The translations under genes were made by a program, and so were the position numbers. This document shows, piece by piece, positions 42,172-50,484 of a stretch of DNA of 55,520 nt (positions within the stretch are counted from its first letter, which is position 1; every line of letters starts with the position of its first letter). The notes under the pieces are model-generated. The model was not told where the DNA came from and did not search any database. It was given only the letters and a program-made list of their open reading frames with translations. Origin of the DNA: Stentor coeruleus (Eukaryota > Ciliophora > Heterotrichea > Heterotrichida > Stentoridae); assembly GCA_001970955.1 (NCBI GenBank), contig MPUH01000421.1, positions 1 to 55,520 of the forward strand, given 5' to 3'.

Positions 42172-42777
42172 ATGCTGGAAGTTTATAAGCGATTTCTTTT
42201 TGCTGGCAATCAAAAAATAAGCTTTATTGGTATATTCAGAGCTGCAAAGTACACCCGAATTTATTACAAAGAGCGTAAAGAGCTGAAAAAAATCCACAAA
42301 TTACGTTTTTTTGATTATCCTTTCCTTTATAGACTCCAACAACAGCAGTCATCACTTCAAACAAAATCTTTGTATTCAACGACAATATCAAAATTCGCTC
42401 AAGAAAAGCACTCAGCCCTAAAATCTTCTTCTTTTTCCTCAAATCTTATATCATTCTACTCTGATGAAAAAGAAAAGCTTAAGTACCAAGGAATTTCTTC
42501 ATACATTTTACAAAAACTCTACTCAATCAAAAATTTGGTATCAAGGTATTTAACAATAGAATCAATAAGCAAATGGATTGTAACTTATGCGAACTTGTAT
42601 CACAAATCTTTAGAAGAACTAGTTCAAGGTCATAGAGAGGTCACAAAAAATCATGAAACAATACTGGACGATGGAGTTAAAGTTAGTGACAAACTTAAGA
42701 TATTTGAAGATAAGCTCAAGGGATACAATATTGATTATGAAAAAGTGGCTGAAAAGTTTAAAAAGGACAAAAAGTAG
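42172..42777 (+). CDS. Uncharacterised 201-residue protein
   Basis: No family is recognised. The protein is basic, with a helical N-terminus (FRAAKYTRIYYKERKELKKI), a Gln/Ser-rich middle, and a helical C-terminal part (about 115-201) ending in Lys-rich charged helix. The N-terminus is amphipathic and rich in Arg, Lys, Phe and Tyr, so mitochondrial targeting is conceivable but not demonstrable. No TM segment or cysteine motif is visible. Frame length and composition argue for a real gene despite the lack of homology. Stop is TAG. Confidence 0.6.
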   Translation: MLEVYKRFLFAGNQKISFIGIFRAAKYTRIYYKERKELKKIHKLRFFDYPFLYRLQQQQSSLQTKSLYSTTISKFAQEKHSALKSSSFSSNLISFYSDEKEKLKYQGISSYILQKLYSIKNLVSRYLTIESISKWIVTYANLYHKSLEELVQGHREVTKNHETILDDGVKVSDKLKIFEDKLKGYNIDYEKVAEKFKKDKK

Positions 42778-43306
42778 CTAATAGGAATATAATCATTTAA
42801 CTTAAATTAGATTTCTAATAAATGAAGAATAGGCTAAATTTGCGGAGCAGAACTAAATGGGAGTTTGCAGATTGCTTTAGATAAACTTGGAGCATTGGAC
42901 ACCAGTAAAAAGGTATAGAAGAAATCAAGATTACTTACGAACCTATAAGCACTCTGAAGACAAAATATTTCATTCCTATGAAGTTTAAACCCAAACAACG
43001 AGCACATGCTTTCTCTTAACCACAGAAAAATCAAATGGGATAATGGCATCTTGGGAAAATCTTTGAAGTCCTGCTTAAAAAGCCTAATGAAGCCTGGTGG
43101 ATTAAAAAATGAGCTCCATCAATTTAAAAATCAAGTGAAAATAGAATTCTACGAAATCAACCAGAGACTTTGATCCTTATTAGAAATTATTACTGCGGTT
43201 TTGCAGTTGTTAACGTAAAAGTTAAGCTGATTACCTGCAAACCAAACATCACCAACTTTCTAAGAACTAAACTTATCGATATTAATCTATAATTAAGGTT
43301 TAAAAA
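42778..43306. other. Intergenic with possible decayed coding text
   Basis: On the plus strand from about 42832 to 43180, fragments in two frames read like protein: GAELNGSLQIALDKLGALDT, then EEIKITYEPISTLKTKYFIP, then KIKWDNGILGKSLKSCLKSL and KNELHQFKNQVKIEF. Stops and frameshifts interrupt them. This suggests an old pseudogene, but I cannot name a family. The antisense 71-codon frame at 42834-43049 is a shadow. Confidence 0.3.
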
Positions 43307-44275
43307 TTAAAGTTCTTTGCATTCTTCTTTATCACTATTTTCTTTTTTAATCGGCTTATTGTAATCTTCAAAATTCAGTGAGTCTTTTCTAACAGTGAGC
43401 CGAGTCCAGTCGAAAATGCTATCGTAACTAAAATTTTCTCTTTCAAAAGCATCTTTGAAACTATTTCTAATACTTGGATAGTCAGGATTATCTTCGAACT
43501 TAATTGATTTAGAGTAGTTTAGGAAGTTTTTAAACTCAATTGGTAATCCTGAACAGAGGTCTTCAGCACTTGTTGATGATTTTTTAAGGAAAATTTGCCT
43601 GTATTTCTGCTCTTTAGTCGCCCCAGAAGCCCCTTGCCAAGGAAGTTTCCCTTGGACTAAATAAATTAGCATATAAGCCAAACCTTCTAAATCATCTCTT
43701 CGTGACTGCTCATATCCCATATGTGTATAAATAGAAACGTATCGTGCTGTCCCAGTCAAGTTTTTACCGTCACGGAATGGAATGTGCTGATTAGTTTTCC
43801 CATCGCGGTATCTTTTTGCCAGGCCGAAGTCTATAGCGAAAACTGCTCCAGCTTTACTTCCTAGACCTATGAGGAAATTTTCAGGCTTTATGTCTCGGTG
43901 TATGAAATTTTTTTCATGAATTGCCTCGAGCAAGCTTAGAAGTTGATCAGCAAGCATTAGAACAGATTTCATAGACATTTTTCGGTTGCATAGATGATTC
44001 AAATCTTCAAGACTTGGTCCGAGTAAATCCATGACCATTATGTTGTGGTCCCCTTCTGTACCGTACCAGTATATACTTGGGATGCCTTGAATCCCTTCTA
44101 AGATACGGTAAATTCTAGCTTCGTATTGAAGTTGTGGATGGTTTATCGATTTTGATTCTAGTTTTATTGCAACTGATTCGTTTGTTTCCATGTTTACTCC
44201 TTGAAAGATCTCTCCGAATGAACCCTTACCGATTTTGCGAGAGAGACGAAATTTTCGGCCAATATGTTTTTCCAT
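43307..44275 (-). CDS. Casein kinase 1 (CK1) family protein kinase
   Basis: 322 residues, essentially a bare CK1 catalytic domain with a short tail. Visible elements are the glycine loop GKGSFG (16-21), catalytic Lys38 in [17 protein letters not shown] (HRD 126-128), DFG 149-151 followed by LAKRY, and the CK1-specific replacement of APE by [15 protein letters not shown] followed by [17 protein letters not shown] and GKLPWQG. CK1 phosphorylates Ser/Thr downstream of phosphorylated or acidic residues and acts in many pathways. No C-terminal regulatory extension or lipidation site is present. The '[11 protein letters not shown]' loop deviates slightly from the usual 'ASINTHLGIEQ'. All catalytic residues are intact. 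Stop is TAA. Confidence 0.97.
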   Translation of the reverse strand: MEKHIGRKFRLSRKIGKGSFGEIFQGVNMETNESVAIKLESKSINHPQLQYEARIYRILEGIQGIPSIYWYGTEGDHNIMVMDLLGPSLEDLNHLCNRKMSMKSVLMLADQLLSLLEAIHEKNFIHRDIKPENFLIGLGSKAGAVFAIDFGLAKRYRDGKTNQHIPFRDGKNLTGTARYVSIYTHMGYEQSRRDDLEGLAYMLIYLVQGKLPWQGASGATKEQKYRQIFLKKSSTSAEDLCSGLPIEFKNFLNYSKSIKFEDNPDYPSIRNSFKDAFERENFSYDSIFDWTRLTVRKDSLNFEDYNKPIKKENSDKEECKEL

Positions 44276-44369
44276 TTAAATAATAGTTACAAAGAATTTG
44301 GGAAATAGTTGCAATGAAAATGCAAATTGTAAATTAATTTCATAAAATAATTTTGTCTAAATGTAATGA
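44276..44369. other. 5' flank of the CK1 gene
   Basis: Short AT-rich stretch upstream of CK1 and before the first assembly repeat. Nothing was recognised. Confidence 0.4.
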
Positions 44370-44519
44370 ATTTCTTCTATTAAATCTCATTAGGCCGCAG
44401 CACAATATTCTCATTTATCATACCTTAAAGCCTNTAAAGCATCCTAGTTTAGGCTATTTCTTCTATTAAATCTCATTAGGCCGCAGCACAATATTCTCAT
44501 TTATCATACCTTAAAGCCT
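44370..44519. repeat. 64-bp direct repeat flanking an N (assembly join)
   Basis: Copies at 44370-44433 and 44456-44519 are identical, with N at 44434 and a 21-base insert. Same structure as the other N joins. Confidence 0.85.
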
Positions 44520-44657
44520 TTATACTTCTTTCTTAATCTCCTCAACAAACCTAAAAATGCTAAGCCATTCTTTCAGTTATTAAGGCTNTTTATACTTCTT
44601 TCTTAATCTCCTCAACAAACCTAAAAATGCTAAGCCATTCTTTCAGTTATTAAGGCT
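44519..44657. repeat. 69-bp direct repeat flanking an N (assembly join)
   Basis: Copies at 44519-44587 and 44589-44657 are identical and separated only by N at 44588, so the two contig ends were abutted without merging. Confidence 0.85.
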
Positions 44658-45110
44658 CTTTGAATTTTTCATAGTTTCATAGAAAATACATAAAAGTTCA
44701 GTGCAAGTGTTAATCTTAAAGGGTTTGTATGAGGAAACTCAGAAAGGGTTATTCTAATTCTTGCTCATGCTAAAAAAAAATTTTTTGGCAATATCGATTC
44801 CACAGCTATCTTTATTTCTGTATACAATGATTTTCTGTCTTTAGCGAAATCACCTTTAGTTTTCAAATAATGTAAAATGCTTGCTTAAATATTTTTGGAA
44901 TATTTAGTGTATAGTGATATTTTAACTGCACTATGATTGATTCCTTTTTTCTCTTCTTCTCCAGCACAAATTTGCAGCTCTTTTATGCTTTTATCTTAAA
45001 TCCTCTCTGATTTAGCAATCTCAAATATAACTGGCAAGCAAAATTGATAACTGTCAAGCTCTTTAATATGATTATATTGCTCTTTTAGATTTTTTTTTCA
45101 TGAAAATCTC
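44640..45110 (-). pseudogene. Decayed 14-3-3 protein pseudogene
   Basis: On the minus strand one frame reads, with several stops: HIKELDSYQFCLPVIFEIAK, SIKELQIC, GEEEKKGINHSAVKIS, HYLKTKGDFAKDRKSLYTEI and then SEFPHTNPLRLTLALNFYVF, followed after a one-base shift by YETMKNSK. The last blocks match the most conserved 14-3-3 signatures (YLKMKGDY, and [23 protein letters not shown]) in order and spacing. The middle block corresponds to 'EQKEE.KGN..HVK.I'. Part of the helix region before YLKTKGDF seems deleted. In-frame TAA/TGA codons and the frameshift near 44680 mean no functional product. More protein-like but unassigned text continues upstream to about 45400. This is a single-copy relic; an intact 14-3-3 gene should exist elsewhere. 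Confidence 0.8.
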
Positions 45111-45599
45111 TAGGAATGTTCTTCATAAACTGTAAACCTCTATTAAAATGTTCTCATCAAGTATAACCCTAATCTTTCAAAATAAGAATTATCTAATTCA
45201 TCACTAAAGAATTCATGCAAATTCTACAAAACAATAAAATGTATTTTTTACTAAAAACAATTCCTTATGATATTCACTACATTTTTAACATCACGTTGAT
45301 GAAGTTGAAGTATAAATTCAATTATGAAGTCAATTAAAGCTCATTAGTTTGCATTTCTAAATATTCTTTACCAGTATAATCATAGCACTACTTTATTATC
45401 TTGAACTTTATCTAGATATGAGCTGAAACCAATAAGAAATTTATACTCCTCCTGTAATATTCTTTAATTCTGCTATAAGCTGTTAAGTTCAATAGCCTAA
45501 NGAAATTTATACTCCTCCTGTAATATTCTTTAATTCTGCTATAAGCTGTTAAGTTCAATAGCCTAAACCATCATTCACACTTTATTAAAACCTAAAATA
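45111..45599. other. Intergenic, upstream of the 14-3-3 relic, with an assembly repeat
   Basis: The minus strand from 45400 down to 45111 has protein-like pieces in alternating frames (TGKEYLEMQTNEL, DFIIEFILQLHQRDVKNVV, HEFFSDELDNSYFERLGLYL, GLQFMKNIPRDFHEK). This may be an upstream part of the same relic or a second decayed gene. The segment 45436-45566 is an assembly repeat. No intact gene is present. Confidence 0.35.
45436..45566. repeat. 65-bp direct repeat flanking an N (assembly join)
   Basis: Copies at 45436-45500 and 45502-45566 are identical, separated only by N at 45501. Probably unmerged contig ends. Confidence 0.85.
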
Positions 45600-46904
45600 T
45601 TAAATAGAAGGCTTACGAGGAGCAACTTCAGCATAAATTTCTCTAACCAAGTCTCTTGTTTTTTTCTTATCATAAGCCAATATATTTTCATCAAACTCAT
45701 CTTTATTTAATTTGCAGCGTTCTATGAGCTCAGAAATTCTTTTTGAAATAGTTTGAACATTTGATTCTATTGTGTCAGAAGGCTTAATCTCGAGCTTTTC
45801 TGATATTTTCTTTGACCATTTGACTACATCACGGAAAATCGTTGAGGACTTTCTTTGTTGCTCATGTATTTTTTCAAGCTGCTTATAAGCTTCAGTAACT
45901 TTATCATGGTTTTCTGTAGCATCTACACTTTGGTTTCCTTCATCTGTAACCAATAAAAGATTTTTAAGTTGATCTCTGAATTCATAGTATTGGGTTTTCA
46001 TTTGATCCAATGTAGTTTCTGCTTTTTCAACTGAATCTATCAAACGATTGTGAGTATCTTCTCTGCTCATAAATTTACCCAGGATTTCCCTTGGGTTAGT
46101 AAATCCTGTTTTTGTTTTTATATCTTGAAATGCATTTTCTATTTCTAATCCTGCCTTTTTATCATTTTTTTCCTTTAGGACTAGAACATCATAAAGGAGT
46201 TTGTTTAAAATTATTTCCTCACGAATAGATTTTTCATGTGATTCGCGATCCTGCCTTGCAGCAAGTTCAACTATTTCAGCTTGACGCTTTGTCCTTTCAT
46301 CATACCTTCTTATCATTTCTCTTCTATTTACTATATTATTCTCCAGTGATGATATATGGGCTATATGTTTTTTAGTATCTTCTTCTAAAGTTTCTCTAAG
46401 TTCCTTCATCATTCCCTTAACATTAAACTTATGATCCTTGGTTTTTCTAGCTTTTTCATTCTCAATATCCATGCGAAGTTTAGCAGATTTTAGATTTTCA
46501 CTGAATTTATTGACTTTTATATCAAGTTGAGTTCCTTCTGACTTATTTCTTGAAAGCATATGCTCATAAACTCTTTTTAGTTCGAGTTCCTGATTTAGCA
46601 ACTGCTTAGCCTTTTCTATTTCTTGTTCATAGTCTTCAGACTTTACTTGAAAAGTTTTCATATCTGATGTTATAGCAACAGCTGTTGACTTTAAATCGTA
46701 GACTTTCCCCCTAAGCCAATCAAGATATAGTGTTTTTTTAATATTCTCTTGTTTAACAGTGTCGTATTTTTTTTTAAGATTACTAAGCTCTTGTGTTGGG
46801 TTAGTAAGCTCAAGATTATGCTTGGACTTCATTGGTTCTAAACCAACAGACTCATCTTGAGTTAAGAATACTTTTTTTCTAGTGCTAATAGGGCTTTTTG
46901 ACAT
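45600..46904 (-). CDS. Outer dynein arm docking complex coiled-coil protein, ODA3/CCDC151 (ODAD3)-like
   Basis: 434 residues, almost entirely coiled coil from about 35 to 400. The diagnostic region is AFQDIKTKTGFTNPREILGK (258-277) followed by FMSREDTHNRLIDS (278-291). It corresponds to the 'F..I..ATGVSD..EV...F..Q.DTH..L' element shared by outer-arm docking proteins (Chlamydomonas ODA3/ODA1; human CCDC151, CCDC114, CCDC63). 'EDTHNRL' favours the ODA3/CCDC151 branch. These proteins anchor outer dynein arms on doublet microtubules in the axoneme. It is divergently paired with a tubulin ligase-like gene, 153 bases apart, both being ciliary-type genes. Stop is TAA. The docking-complex call is fairly secure; the exact orthologue is moderate. 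Confidence 0.75.
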   Translation of the reverse strand: MSKSPISTRKKVFLTQDESVGLEPMKSKHNLELTNPTQELSNLKKKYDTVKQENIKKTLYLDWLRGKVYDLKSTAVAITSDMKTFQVKSEDYEQEIEKAKQLLNQELELKRVYEHMLSRNKSEGTQLDIKVNKFSENLKSAKLRMDIENEKARKTKDHKFNVKGMMKELRETLEEDTKKHIAHISSLENNIVNRREMIRRYDERTKRQAEIVELAARQDRESHEKSIREEIILNKLLYDVLVLKEKNDKKAGLEIENAFQDIKTKTGFTNPREILGKFMSREDTHNRLIDSVEKAETTLDQMKTQYYEFRDQLKNLLLVTDEGNQSVDATENHDKVTEAYKQLEKIHEQQRKSSTIFRDVVKWSKKISEKLEIKPSDTIESNVQTISKRISELIERCKLNKDEFDENILAYDKKKTRDLVREIYAEVAPRKPSI

Positions 46905-47057
46905 GCTCTAACAATTTTTTTATAATAATATATTTTGTATAAAAAGTCATTTATTGAATAATAGTTCTTGTAATGAATTACTTTGCAGAATATATATTTA
47001 TATGAATTAATAATATCATTGCTATGATTCCTAGGGTTTAATCGATATCTTTTATAT

Positions 47058-48677
47058 ATGTCATCAGATTTAAACAATTTCGTCATCGATGAATTTCCTT
47101 CGAAAGTCTCGAAAAAGGCTGCAAAAGAATCAAATTTTCTGGACAATAAACAAAACAAGCATAAGCTCCCAGACAAAGATCGTAGGTTTATGGAAGAGTT
47201 CAAAAAAAACTTACCTGAAACTCGAGCCTCTACTTTTAAATCAGCTGCTGCAAGTTTAGTATCAGGTAGTACGAATAAACTAAGAGGGGTAAGTGTAAAC
47301 ACTGAAAAAACAAGACGAGAGCGCAAGCTGGTTAAATATACTACATCAACTGACTTTAAAAGTACTCAAGGATTAAAAGAAACTCAGCGTATGAATCTAC
47401 CAATTCTAAGCTCGACTTCAGCTCTTGAGAAAAAATCAGCTATTGACTTAAGTTATAAGTTTTTTGTTGGTCCTGGCAATAATGATACACTTGTCAGGAA
47501 TATTTTAAGCAAAAAGCTAGGTTGGATTAAAACTTTCACTCCGCATTCAGCGAATTTGATTTGGACCCAATTAAAAGAACAATCAATGTTTGACTTGATA
47601 CCCTCAGGAAGTGAGAGAAAACCAAAAAAAACCGACGATAAGCGGCAAATTTACTCTAATGAAGAAGAAGCTTCATCTCAGCCACAAGAAAGAATGAAAG
47701 TCAGAATTTACAATAAACTTGAATGGAATAAAGAGTTAGCTTCAAAAAAAAGGTTATTTTACAACATGATAGCTTATTACAAATCTGCTGGAGAAAATCC
47801 TTTTAAGTATATTCCTCTAACGTTTCATATTCAAGAGGGAGCAAAAGACCCTTCTTTTGCAGACTTTGTGAAAAAGTTCAATGAATTTCAGAGAGAAATT
47901 CCAAACGATCCTCATTTAAATAACTGCTGGATAGTAAAACCTGGAGAATCAACAAATAGAGGTATTGGTATTACTGTATGTTCGAGTATTGAAGAAGTAA
48001 GTAAAGCAGTTGATGAAAAAGTTAGCATGGGATCATTAAAAAGAACTTATATTGTTCAGAAATACTTATACAAGCCTATGCTGTATTTGAATAGAAAATT
48101 TGATATAAGATGTTATACCCTTGTTACAATTGTAAATGGTCTATTCAATGCGTATTTCTATAAAGAAGGGTATATGAGAACTTCATGTCAAGAGTTTAAT
48201 ATGGCTAATATCAAAGATCGTTTTATTCACTTGACTAATGATGCTGTTCAAAAAAACTCTCCAAATTATGGACGTTTCGAAGACGGTAATAAACTTTCTT
48301 ATGATGAATTTCAAGAGTATATAAACACTCAGCTTCCAAATAAGATAAACTTTAAGGCTATTGTTTATCCAAAAATAAGAAAAATTGTCCAAGATACTAT
48401 TAAAGCAACTTATAAGAAACTGGACACTCGTAAAAGAAACCATACTTTTGAAATTCTAGGATATGATTTTATGCTAGATGAAATTTATAACCCATGGCTT
48501 TTAGAAGTAAACACTAACCCTTGCTTAGCTTTAAGTGGACAGTACTTAGCATCTCTGATACCTGCTATGGTAAACGATGCATTTTCAATTGTTCTTGATC
48601 CACTTTTCCCTGTTGAAAATCCAGAAGCTAGTGAGAACATAAATCGATTTGAGCTTATTTACTCTCATAGAAGATAG
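47058..48677 (+). CDS. Tubulin tyrosine ligase-like (TTLL) protein
   Basis: 539 residues. Residues 1-130 are polar and probably disordered. The TTL/ATP-grasp domain spans about 135-515: WIVKPGESTNRGIGI (291-305) with Lys294, YIVQKYLYKP (331-340), RKFDIRCYTLV (346-356), IHLTNDAVQK (390-399), and FEILGYDFMLDE...PWLLEVNTNPCL with Glu483 and Asn485. These are the nucleotide- and metal-binding residues, so the enzyme should be active as a ligase adding Glu, Gly or Tyr to tubulin or another target. The subfamily cannot be decided from sequence alone; the 'KPGESTNRGIGI' variant is seen in protist TTLLs. It is head to head with the outer-arm docking gene, fitting an axonemal role. Stop is TAG. Confidence 0.93.
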   Translation: MSSDLNNFVIDEFPSKVSKKAAKESNFLDNKQNKHKLPDKDRRFMEEFKKNLPETRASTFKSAAASLVSGSTNKLRGVSVNTEKTRRERKLVKYTTSTDFKSTQGLKETQRMNLPILSSTSALEKKSAIDLSYKFFVGPGNNDTLVRNILSKKLGWIKTFTPHSANLIWTQLKEQSMFDLIPSGSERKPKKTDDKRQIYSNEEEASSQPQERMKVRIYNKLEWNKELASKKRLFYNMIAYYKSAGENPFKYIPLTFHIQEGAKDPSFADFVKKFNEFQREIPNDPHLNNCWIVKPGESTNRGIGITVCSSIEEVSKAVDEKVSMGSLKRTYIVQKYLYKPMLYLNRKFDIRCYTLVTIVNGLFNAYFYKEGYMRTSCQEFNMANIKDRFIHLTNDAVQKNSPNYGRFEDGNKLSYDEFQEYINTQLPNKINFKAIVYPKIRKIVQDTIKATYKKLDTRKRNHTFEILGYDFMLDEIYNPWLLEVNTNPCLALSGQYLASLIPAMVNDAFSIVLDPLFPVENPEASENINRFELIYSHRR

Positions 48678-48750
48678 TTTAGATAAAATATTCTTAGTGT
48701 TATTGAGTAATATTCCAATATTATAGACTATATCTGCTAGTATAAACATA

Positions 48751-50271
48751 ATGGAAAAGATATTAAAAGCCAAAAAATTACACCGAAGCGAATTCTCACC
48801 TGAAGACTGGAAAAAGCATAAAGCTTATGCTAGTGACTTTACTGAAAAGGCTTTTGAATGTAAAGAAACAGTAGAAAGACGTGATTCACTTAGTCTTTCT
48901 ATAGATGAATTCCGAATGAGTTATGAGGCAGCCAATCGACCCTTGGTGATTACAAATGAGATAATTCTTTGGCCCGCATTTATCAAATGGTCTTTTTCAG
49001 TAACATCTATCTAGTATTTAACAGCGAAATTCCCAGAATCGAAACTACGATGTGGTGAGACTGACACAGGATCTTCTATAATGTTGAAAATTAAGCATTT
49101 TATTGAATATCTCAACACTCAAGAAGATGATAGCCCCCTTTATATTTTTGATGATAGTTTTGACAAAAAATGTCCTGATTTACTAAGTGATTATTGGGTA
49201 CCGAAATATTTCCCAGATGATTTATTTGAAGGGATTAAAAACCGCCCTCCCTACAGATGGTTGCTTATTGGGCCTAAAAGGTCTGGAACAACAATGCACA
49301 AGGATCCACTCAGTACATCCGCTTGGAATGCAAGTATTGTGGGGTACAAACTTTGGGCTTTATTCCCACCAAACATATCCCCTTCAATAATAAAAAGCCC
49401 AAGATTATTCGAAGGATCAGAGCATGCTGAACCTTTTTTCTGGTTTAGAGATGTCCTTCCAAAAATCTCTGCGAAATACGGAATAACACCTTTTATTTTT
49501 ATGCAAAGACCAGGAGATTTAGTTTATATTCCAAGTAATTGGTGGCATGCAGTTCTAAATATTACAGATACTTTAGCTATTACTCATAATTTTGTAAGTA
49601 GTTGCAATTTTGACTCAGTCTGGAGAAGTGCTAAAAGACACAGGCCTAAATTTTTTAGTAGATGGAAAAACAAATTGTATACAAGAAATTATGAGCTTTG
49701 GAAACATGGAATAAGACTTGACACTATTGACAAGTCCAGTCAATCAAGTGATAATTCTGAAGAAGAAAAGTCGGAGCCAGAAATACAGCAGAAAATAAAT
49801 AGAAGAGGTCGGTCAAGGTTCACATCTCAAACACCAGAAAGAGAAATTGTAATGGTAAATAAAGAAGAAGAGCCAAAGCCAAATTCAAATAATAATGAAC
49901 CCCCAAAGTCTCCTACAAAAATAGTAAATGCGATACAAACTATAAAAAAATCAAGGTTTACTCAAGCATCTGATCAAAGTTATCATTCATCATCTGAAAG
50001 GTCTAAATCTCCTACTTCATCGTCACCTGCAAGCTCAAATTATTCATCTTCTCAGCATTCATACTCATCAAGTAATTCTAGCCAGTCACAAAGTTCTCTA
50101 AGTTTAAAAAAATATACTCGTGGTAAAAAAAAAAGCCGAAGCAGAAGTAGTAAAAGTAGGCAGTCTTATAGATCAAAAGAAAGTTCAAACTCTGAGCATT
50201 ATAGGAGATACAAGGTAAAAAAATTAGAAAAAAAGTCCCCTGGTAGAGTAGTAACTAAGAAAATTAAATAA
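48751..50271 (+). CDS. JMJD6-like JmjC-domain 2-oxoglutarate oxygenase with RS/Ser-rich tail
   Basis: CDS join(48751..48999, 49015..50271), 501 residues after removing a 15-nt intron. The order follows JMJD6: an N-terminal helical region, RDSLSLSIDEF, then after the splice KLRCGETD, DDSPLYIFD, PYRWLLIGPKRSGT, and the JmjC core. The iron ligands are visible: H178 and D180 in MHKDPLSTSAWN and H261 in WWHAVLN. Lys195 in GYKLWALFPP corresponds to the 2-oxoglutarate-binding Lys of JMJD6. The active site therefore looks complete. JMJD6 hydroxylates lysines of splicing factors; arginine demethylation has also been claimed. The last 180 residues are Ser-rich and end in RS/SR and basic clusters, suggesting nuclear and splicing association. 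Stop is TAA. Confidence 0.94.
49000..49014 (+). other. 15-nt spliceosomal intron
   Basis: GTAACATCTATCTAG. Phase 0, with an in-frame TAG if retained. Removal joins IKWSFS to YLTAKFPESKLRCG and restores the JMJD6 order (relatives read '..KW....L..KY....FKCGED'). Confidence 0.95.
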
Positions 50272-50280
50272 TATTTAAAA

Positions 50281-50484
50281 ATGAGCGGGATGAATAATGA
50301 GATTCTTGAAAACATAAGCTTTGTCAGGGACATATCCTGTGCCTATTATATGAAGCATAAAATACCATACGATAATGCAGCTTCTGATTTGAAGACCTCT
50401 TTAAACATATTTGTACCGTGCTTAAAAAAAAGAAAAACTGAAGAGGGGCCTAGATCATCAAGAAAATTAAAATTAACTAGCTAA
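50281..50484 (+). CDS. Small 67-residue ORF, hypothetical
   Basis: The frame starts 9 bases after the JMJD6-like stop and runs on the same strand. Its TAA (50482-50484) overlaps the TAG of the opposite-strand dehydrogenase gene (50481-50483). The peptide (MSGMNNEILENISFVRDISC...) has mixed composition with a basic tail (KKRKTEEGPRSSRKLKL) that could be a nuclear localisation signal. No family is recognised. No 15-16 nt intron joins it to the JMJD6-like gene. It may be a real small gene, or 3' UTR sequence that happens to be open. Confidence 0.35.
   Translation: MSGMNNEILENISFVRDISCAYYMKHKIPYDNAASDLKTSLNIFVPCLKKRKTEEGPRSSRKLKLTS

Noticed and set aside
15065..45566. Direct repeats with Ns as internal eliminated sequence (IES) remnants
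   Set aside because: IES boundaries usually carry short repeats of a few bases; 35-84 bp perfect repeats next to a single N fit contig-end overlap better.
50230..50300. The 67-residue ORF as a last exon of the JMJD6-like gene
   Set aside because: No 15-16 nt GT...AG interval connects the two frames, and the JMJD6-like protein already has a complete tail.
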